This document shows positions 20,601 to 35,600 of a stretch of 64,000 nucleotides of DNA, in pieces. The notes below the pieces were generated by a model that had not been told where the DNA came from, made no database searches, and worked only from the letters and a program-made list of their open reading frames with translations. Numbering within the stretch: the first letter of the stretch is position 1; every line of letters starts with the position of its first letter. Source of the stretch: Bedellia somnulentella (Eukaryota; Arthropoda; Insecta; Lepidoptera; Bedelliidae); contig OY755176.1 of assembly GCA_963576735.1 (NCBI GenBank), positions 15,857,423 to 15,921,422 on the forward strand, given 5' to 3'. Position numbers and translations under genes: made by a program.

Positions 20601-23600
20601 CACATGTTGTGCCGACCCCACCTAGTGGGATAAGGGCAGGAGAATGATGAAAATGAGTTTGATTAATGGAGGAATAATATTCGTTAAATAGGATATGCAA
20701 AGTTTATTTTTGTATTTTCAAATATTTGTATTCGATAGCTAACACAAATGTAAAAAACTAATTTCAACATTTTCCATTCAAAACAAATAATTGTACAGTT
20801 ATGACTATTTAAAGATTCTTCAACTATTTGCTGTGTAGCGTCGGCTTAGAGTAGCACTACACCATTTCTTCCGGTGGGGGTACGTAAGAGGCGACTAACG
20901 GTATTGGGGCTTTTAAGGGATTTTTGGGCGATGCGGTTGGAGACCCATCACCAAAAACCTTTATTTCAACATCTTTTCCCCACGCAACTTCCAAAAGTGG
21001 CTGAGAAATTTTTAATTCCCTAGCTCTTGCTATACCTTCCTGGGATTTATAGCCGTGAGTATATGTATGTATGTTGAACTTTAAGTATAATTAGCGTCAT
21101 CGGGCGTAATGAAATGAAAATGATGCGCTATGTTTAATAAAACGGTTGCTGATTCCAAAACGATTTCCGAATTTATGATCTCAAATTCTATTATCACGAT
21201 ATTAAATTAAATTATGATTATCGTTATTTTTATAATAAACTGAAATAACGTATGTCTCGTCAAGTAACGATTGGAGGTCAAACAACATTACAATTTTTTG
21301 TTAATTTAAAGATAAACACAGCGTTACTTAATTTAAATAAAACTTTGCATACTTAATTAGTTTACTAACTGCTAAATATATTTTCTTTAATCTGAGGATC
21401 TTAAAGAATTTTGTCAGCTTACATGAAGAAACAAATTGATCAATTTAAGTGGGTATGACTAAGCACCAAATGTTCATAAACGTTTTTCTATTTCGGATAC
21501 ACGCATTTCAAACAATATTTGCGTTGTTTTTTTCATACATAAAGTCTCACAACGTGTGGGTTTAAATCGTTAAAACATTTAATAATTTAATTTGCATTCA
21601 GTCTGTTATTTATCACGCAGAGTAACATGGATGTAAATTCAATAGAGTAGCTAAGATTTCAATTGAAACCAATTCTGCCATTGTCCTTTTGAGAATTCCA
21701 ATGTGTTTAATATATTACTATGCCATATCAGAACCAAACATTAATACTACTCCTTACACTACAATACAAAACTAGTCCTTAATTTTAAGAAAAATAAGCT
21801 TACTTGATCCCTAAACGTTCCAAGCGTCATATAGGGTCTCTGGGGCACATAGAAGAGTTTTCCTTTCGGCGGCTTGACGAGTGTGCCCCCAAAGATGGGC
21901 CACAGCTCCCCTAGCATTCTGAACATTGAGGATTTACCACAGCCGTTTGGTCCGCATACTAACACGTTTATACCTGACCTGGAAATAATAAGCAATATGT
22001 ATTAAATGACGGTTATATTTCTTAAGGAATAAACGAAGTACATTAATGATCTATTTTAATGTTAATTGCTGTTGGACGCTAAATAAATAATTGTCAAATT
22101 ATTCGATAAACCTCGTCCCTTTACTTATTAAGAACTATACGTTATATAGCTACTAACACGATTTTGCTTAAAATTATTAAGTGTTCTTAATTAGCGGGAT
22201 AAATGGGTTCATAGTGACGGTATGCTTACCTAGCATAAGTTATATTATACAGCGTGTTAGTTTGACGGCGATTGTAACTTCAATATTAATTCGTATATTA
22301 AAGTTTAATGCCTAATATCCACCATATGAAATAAACAAAAAGATTAAAACCGCTTTAGCAGAAAAACTTACTTTCTCCATCAGATGGAAAACTGTGGTTA
22401 TCTACACTAGCCTAGCGCACACACTCCTACCCGTATAATGTCTCACCCACACACAGAGAACAGCGGGCGCGTCATGTGACCATCTAGTCTTGCGCACACT
22501 TGCTCGTGACCGTATAAACCGCACTATGACAGCAATGCAAAATTTTTTTGAATTTCGCGGCTATGTTTGATTTTTCTTTGAACTTATCGCCGCGCCTGGT
22601 GAGGCTGTGGTCTTAGTCGCCTCGTATTTCAATCCAGTATTAAATATGGGGTAGTGTAATTCAAACATTTTCAAGTAAAAAGATTGATGGATGTAAACAA
22701 AGCTAGAGAGGTTTGCCAGGATCGTACGAAGTGGCGATCGATAGTCTCTGCCTACCCCAATGGGAACTAATGGCGTGAGAATATGTATGTAAAAAATCTA
22801 TCTCTATTAATTAACATCGACGATTATAACAAAACTGTCGTCCTAAATAATCAGCTACCGCTATTTTTGTTTTACTTTACATCTCTGCCTCCCCAATGGG
22901 AAGTAACGGCGTGAGTATGTATGTAATGTATGTACTTCATGAGCGTAAGACAATAAAATTAAAAACAAATAGAGACCCTCGAAACGATGCATTTACGTGG
23001 CATAAAATAAAGTGCGCAAGAGATACCTATTCATTCATTAACCGACATCGAAATTGGAGGAGTTCTTGGTGTTTACTAAACTCTCTCGGGGATAAAGGGC
23101 TCTAAACGGGTGTATCTGTACTCTATCACAGTTAACTAAAGAATACGAATAAAAATAACTCACCCCGTTTTGATTGACAGTGGCAGATCCGGGCTATCAC
23201 CTTTATTTGCGCAAAACGCAGAACATTTTGAGAATTAACATTATAAAACACCAACACTGAACTTTGCTGGTTCGTGTACGCCATATTTACTCAACACAAT
23301 CACAACACAAGATACTAAAACTGAACTCACACTCCGAAAATTAATGCGAAAAATCAAAGTGACATCCAATCATAAGCGACACAAACACAATGAGCTACAA
23401 ACAACAACTAACTTAGTACTAATACTGTTCCTTTGATAAAATGCCGACAAGCCCGCCCGACTTGATACATGCAGATTTTGAATTTCGCGGCGATCGATGT
23501 TTACGAATTATGAATTTTTCTCTGAACATACTGCCGCATTCCAACGCAGTATTAACTATGGGGTAGTGTTATTCAAATTTATCACGTCAAATAATAACAT

Positions 23601-26600
23601 GTAAAAAATAAGAAGATACTAGAAGCTAAGTTCGATTGATTACTTTACTGGCCTTGATTTGATTTGGCCGCCGGTTAAGGGTCACGGCGGGTCGCAGCTG
23701 TCAGGTGAGTTGCCCGCCTTGTCATCGCGTTTCACGCACACATTGAGCGTGTTGGTGTCAATAGTACTACTTTCTTAGTGCAAATTTTAACAAAATTTGA
23801 AAAAAAATAAGTGTGTTTTTTTTCAACGAATTCTGCCTCTATACGTGATAATTAATCATACTTTTCATTGATAACAGTCGTTACAATTACACCCTGTATT
23901 TAATTAAGATTATTATAGCAATATGCTGTTTTTTGTATGGTATGGGTTGTATGGGGTTTCAAATTACATCTTATGAACCCAAGCCAACCTCACCTGCCCG
24001 TGGTGCAACCTGCTGACTAACAAACGAGGCTCTGGCGCAAAACCTACCAACACGCACTGGACCAGCGCGGTGGGTCAATGGTCCAAATCCCCCCTCATGA
24101 ATAGCACATTCCCCGTAAGGCCCCAAGTTCCCGGCGTCTCCAGCGGTGACTCCGGCGATGACGGTGGTCGGAGAAGCCCTGGAGCATGGGGTGCGAATAA
24201 TCCCCGGGCGAGATCGATCCCCCGTCAGACAACTATGGCAAGGCAAATGGAAACTGATTTGAACACACTCAATATCCTTACCTACAACGTCCGCACTTTG
24301 ATGAAGGAAGAACGGCTAACAGAACTCGAGAACGCTCTTAAATCCATCAAGTGGGATATTGTAGGCTTAGCGGAAGTAAGAAGACAAGGAGAAGAGACGG
24401 TCGAAAGAGATACAAGCATCTTCTACCACTATGGAACCACCAGCGGCCTCTACGGAGTAGGTTTCCTGGTGGCAAAAAAGTGGCAAAACAACATTGACGA
24501 GTTTATAGGTTACTCTGATCGAATTGCGGTACTTAAGTTCAAGATCACCCCAAAACACACGATGACCATAATCCAAACTTACGCCCCAACATCTGCCCAC
24601 AGCGACGATGAGGTCGAAGACTTTTACGACATGCTGAACAAGGCTTGCGACGATCACCGAGGAACATGGACCATGGTACTCGGTGACTTTAACGCAAAAC
24701 TTGGCCCAAGACAACCACTAGACAATGAGTCCATACTTGGAGCACACGGGCTTGGATGCCGAAATGCTCGTGGCACTCGTCTGTTACAGTTTGCCTTTGG
24801 CCAGAACCTCAAAATATCTAACAGCTTTTTTAGTAAGAAACCTCAGCGGCGCTGGACCTGGGTATCTCCCGATGGCAACACACGAAACGAGATCGATTAC
24901 GTACTGTCCTCACACCACACAATAATAAAGGACGTTGGAACACTTAATAGATTTCAATACGGTTCAGACCATAGACCAATTCGAGCAAAGGTCATGTTTG
25001 ATTTAAAAATACATCGCAAACAGTTGTATACACGCAAAATCCGGACACTAGACAAGCAAACACTCCTACATAACCAAGAACCGTTTTGTTTAGAATTACA
25101 CAACTATTTCAAAAGCTTATCCGTTGATAAAGAAGATACAGAAGGGCAGTACGAACATTTAAAAAACGCTATTACCATCGCCAGCAAGAACATCAAACCC
25201 AAAAAGAGAAATCTCAATAAACTTACTTCGAGTACTCTCAATTTGATTAGCCAACGGGAGGAGTTACACAGAGGCACGCCGCAATACAACCAACTCGACC
25301 GGCACGTAAAGCGAAGTATAAGGAAAGATATCCGAAATTTTAACACCAAAGTAGTACAACAGACAATAGAAACCAATGGATCTCTCCGCGTTGCCAAACA
25401 AGGAATAAATCGAAGTAAGTCTTGGATTACAAGACTTACTGACGAAAATGGCATTAAACAAGGTAGCAGAGAGAAAATCATTGAGATTTGCACCAGATTC
25501 TACAGAGGCCTGTACTCAGACTCGTCTAAACCGGTAACAAATGTCACTTATGACTCCCCTGACCCTGGAAAAATAACACAGGATTGGAGGTGCACCGGGC
25601 CCTCAAGTGTATGAAATACAATAAAAGCCCAGGAGAGGACGGCATTACTACAGATATGTTGAGAACCGCTAAGCTTGCTATATTGCCGCAGCTTGCCAAT
25701 CTGTGCAATGCTATTCTTTACACCGGCAAACTCCCATCCAAATTTTGCCATTCAAACATCATCCTCCTCCACAAAAAGGGCGATAAGAGTGACATAGGAA
25801 ACTACCGACCCATTAGTCTCGTCTCACACATTTATAAGTTATTTATTATAATAATACAGAATCGTATTGCCCAGCAGCTTGACTCCCAACAGCCTCCTGA
25901 GCAAGCTGGTTTCCGCCCAGGTTACTCAACTACTGATCACCTTCATACATTAAATCAAATTATCGAAAAAGTCAACGAATTTAGAAAACCCCTTTATTTG
26001 GCATTCGTTGACTATTCCAAAGCCTTCGATAGTGTAACTCATCCATCCATACTATCCGCACTCCGCAACCAGAGCATTGATGCTGCCTACATCAACATCC
26101 TAGAGAATATTTACAATCACAGTACAGCAGACATCAAATTACACCAGCCTGGACCCTCTTTTCCTATTGAAAAAGGCGTAAAGCAGGGCGACCCTCTGTC
26201 GCCGAAACTCTTTACCTCTACCTTAGAAGAGGTCTTTGAAAAACTTCAATGGGCCGACAAAGGGATTGAGGTCGGAAACAATCGCAGGCTCACGAATCTC
26301 CGGTTTGCTGATGACATTGTCTTGTTCGCCTCATCAGCCTCAGAGCTAGAGACAATGCTACAAGACCTTAGTACAGCAAGTCTTGAGGTTGGACTGTCGA
26401 TGAATCGTTCAAAGACTCAGAGCATGACTAACAGCACGAAACGTAGGGTCGAGGTAGAGGGGCAGGAGATACAGTACGTCGACGAGTACATTTACTTGGG
26501 CCAGATAGTCTCCTTCGAAAACAGGCAGGACAAAGAGATCGATCGTCGCATCGACAACGCCTGGAAGAGCTACTGGTCCATGAAAGAGCTAATGAAGGGA

Positions 26601-29600
26601 AAGCTTCCGCTAACCCTGAAGCGAAAACTTGTCGACATGTGTATCCTGCCTATCCTAACCTACGGTGCTCAAACCTGGTCTTTGACCGAACTTCAGAAGA
26701 CTAGACTCAAGATCTGCCAAAGGGCAATGGAGCGCAGCATCCTTGGCGTAAGGAGGATCGACCGAATACGCAACACCACCTTGCGCTCAAAAACAAAGAT
26801 TGCCGACGTCGGGGTTACCACAGCCAAATTAAAGTGGAATTGGGCTGGCCACCTACGCCGCATGGGCCCAGATAGGTGGGCCAAAGTCGTTACTGATTGG
26901 GTCCCCAATGATGGCCGGCGAAAACGTGGCAGACCAAGGCGCAGATGGCGGGACGATCTCGACAAATTTATGCCCGAATGGTCGGAGGCGGCCAAGAACA
27001 GGGATGAGTGGCGCGAAAAGGGGGAGGCCTTTGCCCAGCAGTGGGACACGATGGAGGCTACATAAAAAAAAATGCTGTTTTTTATCCAAATAAATAAATA
27101 GAAACATAAATAAAGAAATAAGTAGGTAGAAGACCAACATGAAATATACATACTTGACTTCAAATGAGAGTTCTTTGATCAACACATCGCCGTTAGGTGT
27201 AACGAGAGGCACCTTTTCGAATCTTATTAATTTGTCTTGATATATTATACGTCCGGCACCCGGAGATAAAATGTTCAGCGAACCTGTAAAGAAATGTTTT
27301 ATTAGAAACACAGAATCTATGGGAATAATTTCAGAATATGCTTCACCACATTTGAGAACGAAAATTTACACAATAGAGAGAGAGAAGAAGGAAGATAAGA
27401 GTGCAGACCTCTTATTACAGAAAAAATGAATTTAAATTTGTGGTTTATTCCGAATAAATACTAGAATCTGCTTTGGGAGAAGAAAGTTAATACTCCTTGA
27501 TTCAAAATTATTTTTAAGCTTCATGAATCAACCTGGTATTAAGAAAATAAATTCAATGGGCTTGGAGGGAAATTTCCCAGAAATGATACTGACCATACTT
27601 TATCCTCTGATATGCTAAAAAACGCATTTGATCTACGTATCAAATGTATTAAGCTTTAGATCAGATTTGACCCTATAAGACCCGCTTCACTTGTTATGTA
27701 CTTTGACTCTAATGCATTAATTAATATATTAGATAAATTTGTCACTAATGCATGGAAATTGAGTAAAACTCTGCTGATGCTAAAGAACTTGCTACTAACT
27801 TTAAAAAATACATACATATACTCACGGCTATAAATCCCTAGAAGGGGTAGCGAGAGCTAAGTTAAGTGGGGACAAGATGGTAAAATAAAGGTTGTTGGTG
27901 ATGGGTCTCTAACCGCATCGCCCAAAAATCCATTAAAAATCCCCCATACCCTTAGTCACCTCTTACGTATACCCACGGAAAGAAACAGGTTAGTGCTATT
28001 CTAAGCCGACACTTTACAGCAATATAAAAATAATAATTATAACGATTATATTATATTATATGCCGTGTAGTGCCAGCTTAGAATAGCTCTACCCCACTTC
28101 TTCCGGTGGGTGTACGTAAGAGGCGACTAACGGTATTGGGGCTTTTAAGGGAATATTGGGCGATGCGGTTGGAGACCCATCACCAATCACCCTTATTTTA
28201 CCATCTTTTCCCAACTCAACTTTCCAAAAGTGGCTGAGGAATTTCTAATTCCTTAGCTCTGGCTACCCCTTCTAGGGATTTATAGCCGTGAGTATATGTG
28301 TGTATGTATTATATTATCCTCACCATTAGCATGTCCATTAGTATGCGGCGTATCTTCCACCATAGTTCTCTGATACTTCCCATGATTGACTTCTTTGAGC
28401 ACGGCCGTGAGCTGGGTGACCCGAGCTGTGAGGCCGGCCAGCTTGCTAAGTTCGCGGCCCGATAGTACCAGACGACCTATTGCTTCGGCCATCTTTACTA
28501 ACATGCGACCGTAGGTGTAGTAGTGCTGTGGAATTATAATATTTTCATTTATTCACGTTATTAGTTCCTATTGAAATGAACCACGATTTATAGAAAAGAC
28601 ATTTCACACATGATTTCAACTCTTGTATATCTGCATGAGGCGATGCTATTTTTGTAAAACTACCATTGTTGTGAAAACTGAACTCTGCAAACTCCTTTGG
28701 GACATAACCATAACATAAACATAAACGTTCACGCCGTTTATCCCCGAAGGGGTTGGCAGAGGTACCAATACTCCTGAACTCACATGGCAAGCGCCATCTA
28801 GTTTCCAGAGAAGGTACAGTGTACTCACGTGATAGGGGGCAGGCCTATCGCCGCTTTGTATGAATACACTGTCACCATAACTAATAAATAATAAACATAA
28901 CTATATGTATTTTATTAGTTTATTCACAAAAATAGGCTAGCGCCTATTAGTCCAGACCGACTTCTTGGTTCAGTTAGGATTATACTTGAAAACCAGATTG
29001 TATGGTGATTACTGATGAATTTTAAGACAACCTGTATATGTATACTTACATGGAACCTATCGTTGTCGGTGCCTGTAGTAAGCAGGTTGTGGTCCTTGAC
29101 GAAGAATGGTCTTGATACCGCGAAGAAACCAACTGTTATGGCTACATCTGTGAGAGAAATTACAAAAAAATTTTTACAGTAGTTTGTTACCATAATGAGG
29201 GTCCTTTTTTAAATAATTTAATTGCTGAAAATTTAAAAGAAACCTCCTGAGGAAACCAACTTGGGTGTGTTTCTTATGACAGTATATAGACACAAAAGTC
29301 CCTTTACAACATGGGTGGGTACTCTCGTTACCAGAAAAAGTTTGTAAGCTTTTATACCTTGGCTACTTTCAGCGACCATACAACCAACTAGACACCTAAT
29401 CTTCTTAAGTTGTCGACCAAACAGTTCTGGCATGTTAATGAGGCATGAGGAAGCGGGGAACTAAACTGTTATTGGCTATTTCGAGGTCACTTGTTGCGAT
29501 TAGTGGGGATTAGGGATGGGATGAAAGTAATTACACATTTTCAACTTATCGATACTTTATTAACGTGATGATATGTTTAATCGAAACTTTTGAAAAGACT

Positions 29601-32600
29601 TTGAATTAGAATATCTGTATAACAGTTTTGTTTTATAACACTTTTGGTGTTGCAATTTATTCTGCTAAAATAAAAATAGTTTTGATATCGAATTGTGCTC
29701 TCAAAATGCTCGCTATACAGAGTATATTATGTTATGTTATATATGTTGTGCTAATCATTCTTGAAGTGTATTAACTTTGTGTACATTCTACGCACAACTG
29801 GTTAATATTGAGCTGATTTTGTAAGAAAAGCTAGCCTTGTGGTAATATATTTATGCATGATGCTCATTGATAAGTCTATTATATGATTAGTTACATCAGA
29901 ATGAAACTGATGATAACTAATTTCTCTAAACAGTTCCTCTCCAATAAAACTACTTAAAGTCTTAGTAACTAAAAAAGTAGCTTTGCCATCAATGTTTTTT
30001 GTCAGTACATCATTATATGCTTTAATAGTAACTTCAGCACGGCGACAAATTTTTATAACAGTTGCTGATGGGTAAATTAATCCTCCTTTATCCCTGTACG
30101 CGGTCAGACTACTTGGGTTTGAATTAAGAGTTACAAGAGCACCTATACAAGTCTTGCATTTTATCCGTTTTATTAAGGAATAAGAGACAAACCCTGCGAT
30201 ATATTCTATAGCCCTTTCTGCAAAATGAGACAAAGTAATTGTTTCAAGGCCACGACTTAAATCATCGCTCAGTTTATCAACTTCATCGATATTGTCCTGC
30301 TTATCATCTAATGTTGTTGTCAGATTAATTCGTTTCACTGCTGATGAACAATTTAGGATTGATATTTTTTCTAACGCAATGCAATTGCCTGTAGTAACAT
30401 CCATCAACTCGGTATGTATTAAAGTTTTTTTGTAGATGCTCTCAAACAGTCTTGGTGTTGGGTTGTCATTGCTACCGCCATGTGACCTAATATTGGCAAA
30501 AAACAGTTCAATGTGGTCCTGCGAAATCTTATTAAATGGTATATATCTAATAGGGGACTCATCGTTGGTTACTAAATCACTATACATGCCTATTGCACTC
30601 TCTATGGCAACACAAAACCCCATGAAACCGGTGTATCGAGGTGAATTTACAAGCTTCATATGGCGGGTGCCAATAACAACTGACAAGCTCTGAATATATT
30701 TTCTACATTGTTCTAGTTTTTTTAAGACAACATCCGCGCAATCCTTGTTAAGAGCTCTTTTAAAACCACAGCCATGGACTTTTGAATCAAGGATGTCAAA
30801 CAAGTCGTTGAAGACCATCAACATATCAGCAGTTGCTTCGACATCAATGCACTGAAAATCATTTAGCCTTAACTTATTTTTACAAAACAGCAACGCTGTG
30901 GCAACACTTCGGCTGAATAACTGTGTTGCTAATTTAACTTTCATAATATTCTGTTTAAAAAGAATATGTGACGTTCTTAATTTATTCGCAAGGTGAAATT
31001 GTTCTTTCTCTTGTAAATTGTGTAATGATACAACATACTTCCATTTAATGGAATTTCCTTCACCATTTATGAATTCCTTGTAATGTTCGAAAGAATTTCT
31101 GACCAACTTTAACATATGCACTGGATCCCAAAAAATGAAAATTCGCTTGTTGGTAAGGGGATGAAGAAAACTGGTTTTCATATTTTTTTCAGAAAAAACA
31201 CAGCCAAGTAATTTGGCTGCTGCAATGTTTGTAGGACATCCATCAAAAGTTATCGCTTTAATGGTAACATTATTTTCATAGCACAAAGCAATTGACTGTA
31301 GAACTAGGTGCTTTTTCTGCTCAGCATTCGTCCCGTTTGTCAAAAAGTACCCAATAGGTACTTTAAACCTTTTATTCATGCCTACAACAATGAAAACTAA
31401 GGCTTCTGTGGATTCCTCTGAACAATCTGTAGAGAATTGTCCTCCAAAATCAATATATCCATATGTGCGCTCTGTAGAATTAACATATTCAACTTTTGAT
31501 TTTATTTTCATTTCGTCAAAGATTAATGTGGCAACTAGTTCACCTTCGCACTGTGTGGCTTTTAATTTAAAAGCTTCAAAGGCTTCCGTTGTGAATCCTG
31601 GTTTTCCATCGACGGTTTGGTACCACTTACTTAATGTCTTGACCGATGGAAGACATGTTTGAAAAACCCTCCTTACATATTTATATGCTTTGGTAGAATA
31701 GAAATTCAAAGTGAGAGCAAATGTTCTTAACTCAGGTGAATATTTATGTCGTATAGCGATACCTTTTTTTTCGTGTTTTATAATTTGTCTTTTAACAAGT
31801 TCTTTATTAGTAATCCCTATTTTACTTAACATGTCTGCGTTGCAAGAATCAATAAGTTTTTGTTTTTCCAACTCATTTAAGATACTTTTGAGTGAAGCCA
31901 ATCTTTTGCGAGTATACCTAGCCTTTTCACCTAAGTTTTTTATTTTCCTATTTTTAGAAATTACTTTTCCCGAGAGTTGTATAATTTTCCTGCACATTCT
32001 TTTTTTTGTTGGCGTCGTATAATCTGAAGGGCTGCCTGGAAAACTTCTTTTCGCCGTTTTTGGTGTTCCAATATTTGATGGACCCGAAGTTGAAGTCTCT
32101 CCGACAGCATCATTGTTACTCTAAAATAAAATGAGATAATGGTTTTATAAAAGTTTGTCACAAGTTTTCTACATATTAAGGTATCCATTAGTTAGGGTAC
32201 TAAATAACCAAGAAATCGAATAATAATTATTTTGCTACCGTAAAAGCTTTGTACATATCCACTAACCTGTCATAGTTCAAACTTACTATGATAGTTAATA
32301 ATAAATGATAAATAGGTAAATAATAACTTTATTGATAAAAAGGTACACAAATTGAGTTTCGTACTCTTAGGGAGTAAAAAGGGCAAAGCCTTGTAAACTT
32401 AGGATAAGTATTTTGCTCAGCCCATAAAGTTTTGTATAATATTATAGTTGTTGTTGTGTTGTATATAGTTGTTGTTGTGTTGTATATAGTAGTTGTTGTT
32501 TTACTTCCTTCCTATCCCCAGAGCGTCAAATCATTATTATTTCAAACAAAAATTTTACTTGCAGATACGTTGGAAAACAGTTCGTTTTCTTTCTAAAATA

Positions 32601-35600
32601 AACATAATAAGATATAGCTATGTTTTACAGTATATATGTCGTGGCCATATCATAGATTTGAACACATCGTGAAATGATGGGGAAGTCCCCGAAAACTTAC
32701 TTACCAGCACTGGTAAATATAAGGTTGGTACTGCGGTGCTTAAAAGTGTTCTGCGATTTTTCAAATATATGAAGCAATCATCTGTAAAATGTCTTGAACA
32801 AATTACACTATGCTTTGAAGGAAACCAATTTTCTCGCTTCGTTTCTGTAATCCAGGTACTTTTGATATCAGCATCTCGTGGAAACCTAAATTAATTAATG
32901 CTTTATAATCACAAGTAATGTCTAGTATCTGACTAATCACATTTGCATTTGGGCCTATCAAATTTTAAGTCAGTCGCGTAAATGCGGCTCGATATTTCGT
33001 CGTAAACGTACTTTGTCATTAGTTACATCACTAGTATGCATAGACAAAGAGGAAACACAAAAAGTATATTAGACAGTCAATTATGAAAGAAAGGGATACA
33101 ATACAATTCGAAAAAGACATCAACGGGTGCGTAACCACGCCCATTTGTAAGTTCTCTTTATAGCCACCGTAAATTGAACTGTGAGCTCTGATGCATCTTG
33201 CAAAAACATTATTACAAAATATTAACTATACTTTGTTTTTACTTACCGATGAAACGTTATCCCATCTTTATCTTTACTTGAAGTTTTGTTACTTTTTCCG
33301 CACCATTTAATAGAACAAGAAGGCATTTTTCCAATTTTAATAAAATTACGTTAAAGAGTGTCAACAGCTCAGTGAAGTGGTTGTGACTGATTGAGTTTTA
33401 GAAGCGACGAGCTTACATAGGCGCTCAGTAGTTGATGTTATGCCAGAACGGTTTCACCCATGATGCGGTGTCTAGTTGGTTGTGTTGTCGCTGGCTACTT
33501 TAAAAGATGTGTTTTATTTCAAATAAGAATTATAAGGAGAAAATGTTTGTTTGTATGTTCTTAAAAACTTCAGAAGAAACTTACGCCATATCCCATCACG
33601 CTAAATGTATTAGAGAATGAGCAATGAGTTATTGCTCTGCAAAATACTGCAATTATGTAAATAGTAATTATGGACTTACATTTAGCAATGATATTGTCCA
33701 CGAATCCCATGCAGACTCTGAAGTTAAGGAACTTCCTTAAATGTTTCACCAATCGGTTGTAACTGGCCAATAAAGTTAGTTTTTCACGGTGGTTGCCCTG
33801 AAAAATTACAAGGTCTTTATTGCTGTACTGTGATTTACTTATTTGGACACTACAGATAAAGGGATATAATTTTCAAATGACATGTTCGAACTTCTGATAT
33901 TAAGATTCACACTAGTATTCTGTGATAACTACTTGTAAAGAAAGTGCAGGACAAACACGGTTGTGTGGAGTTTAAGCAAGCATAGGTTGTCACAAAAATA
34001 TTTATCTCCTTCGTCTTTAAACACACGTCATGTTTGTGATAATAAACTGACAGACATATACTCACGACTATTAATCCTAAAAAGTGATAGCCAGACTTAT
34101 AAGTTAAAAATCCTTAGCCACTTTTCTCTTATACATACATATACTCACGGCTATAAATCCCATGAAGGGGTAGCCATAAAGAGCTAGGGAATTAAAAATT
34201 CCTCAGCCACTTATGGAAGTTGCGTGGTGAAAAGATGGTGAAATAAAGGTTTTTGGGGATGGGTCTCCAACAGCATCGCCCAAAAATCATTAAAAGCCGC
34301 AATACCGTTAGTTGCCTCTTACGTACACCCACCGGAAGAAATGGGGTAGTGCCATTCTAAGCCGGCACTACACAGTCAAACAGTGGACATCTATTGACTG
34401 ATGATGATGATGATGAAGCCGACACTACACATCTAGTTATTCCCATATAAAAAGTAAACTATGTAATTAAACAAACCTGGTAGAAGGCCACTTCCTCCGA
34501 ATTGGTAATGAGTCTGGAGTTCACATATCTGAACTCTCCTTCTAACCGTTGTTCTTCCACGGTAAGACGAGCTAAAACAAAAAAGAAGTTTGAAATAGAT
34601 TATTGGAGCTAAGTATGGAAGGTACTTCCAACCTTAAGAAAAAAGATGTAACATATTTGATATCTAATACTCTATAAATGACTTAAAATATATAAATACA
34701 GAAGCAACCTCAAAAAAAAGACTTAATAATACATGAGTAAGTATAAGATTTAAAATGAATACCTGTCGGTTTCCTCAGGTGAGTCAAAAATATTCCTGAC
34801 AGGAATAGATAAGCCATCATGATACCGGGAGTCTGAAAAAAATAATATATTGTATATACTGTGATGTGAAGGTCAATTTAAATTAGCCTATTTTCTAGCT
34901 CTTACGATATCTGGTATGATTAGTTACTATGTCTGCTTAACTACCTACATATATTATAAAATTTAAATACAAATAATGGTTAATTGTATCCTCAGCCTGT
35001 TGAGTGATAACAAGAGAGATAAAAACGACAGCCGTGGCCAAGTGGATGGGTGACTAGCTTCTCGGTCCAGAGGTTACGGGTTTGATCCCCGCTGAGAGCA
35101 ACATTTACGTGATGAGCATAAATGATTGTTTCTTTGACTTGAGTGTTATTCAATGTATATTATGTAATATTAAATATATCGTTGAGTTGGTATTCCATAA
35201 TACAAGTCTGACTTAGTTTGGGGCTAACTTGATCTGTCCAAAAGTCCCAGTCTCTTAGTCTCCTCGCACAACTGCCACACAGTTACTTTCTACTTGATAT
35301 AGTTACGTTCATTTTATCCCACAACCACAACTAAGCTATTGAACTATATATATATATATATATTAGAGTAAATAGATATTGAACTTACCGTAGCACCAAG
35401 ATTCACAGTAAGTCTATACAGATAGATCCCAATATCGAGCAAAGGTTTGCTAATATTACTGTACAAGTCCACCACAGTCTCACAGAACTTATCAACGTCT
35501 GTGGTTAATAGTTGGTCTGCGTTCGATATCCGGTTGTCTAGGTTCGTCACTTGGTAGTACGTGAAACCTCTGGAAGATAATACGGACAGGTTTTTGAGGG

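Larger units (their letters stand above)
23935..27071 (+). mobile_element. Full-length RTE-like LINE with target duplication (ABCD3 intron 11)
   Basis: About 3.1 kb between two copies of ATGCTGTTTTTT (23923-23934 and 27072-27083), a 12-bp duplication. It ends in a run of nine A. It encodes an endonuclease and reverse transcriptase, antisense to the host gene. The length and single endonuclease-RT design suit RTE-type elements. One frameshift breaks the ORF. Confidence 0.9.
29370..33493 (-). mobile_element. Complete P element with THAP transposase (ABCD3 intron 8)
   Basis: A 4124-bp element flanked by GCTACTTT (29362-29369 and 33494-33501), the 8-bp duplication expected of P elements. Terminal inverted repeats span 27 bp with two mismatches: both start CAGCGAC and end ACAACCAACTAGACACC. 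A 9-bp subterminal inverted repeat, TTCTGGCAT, lies 55 bp from the left end and 45 bp from the right. It carries one three-exon transposase gene on the minus strand, the same direction as ABCD3. No disabling mutation is seen, so the copy may be autonomous. Confidence 0.95.
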
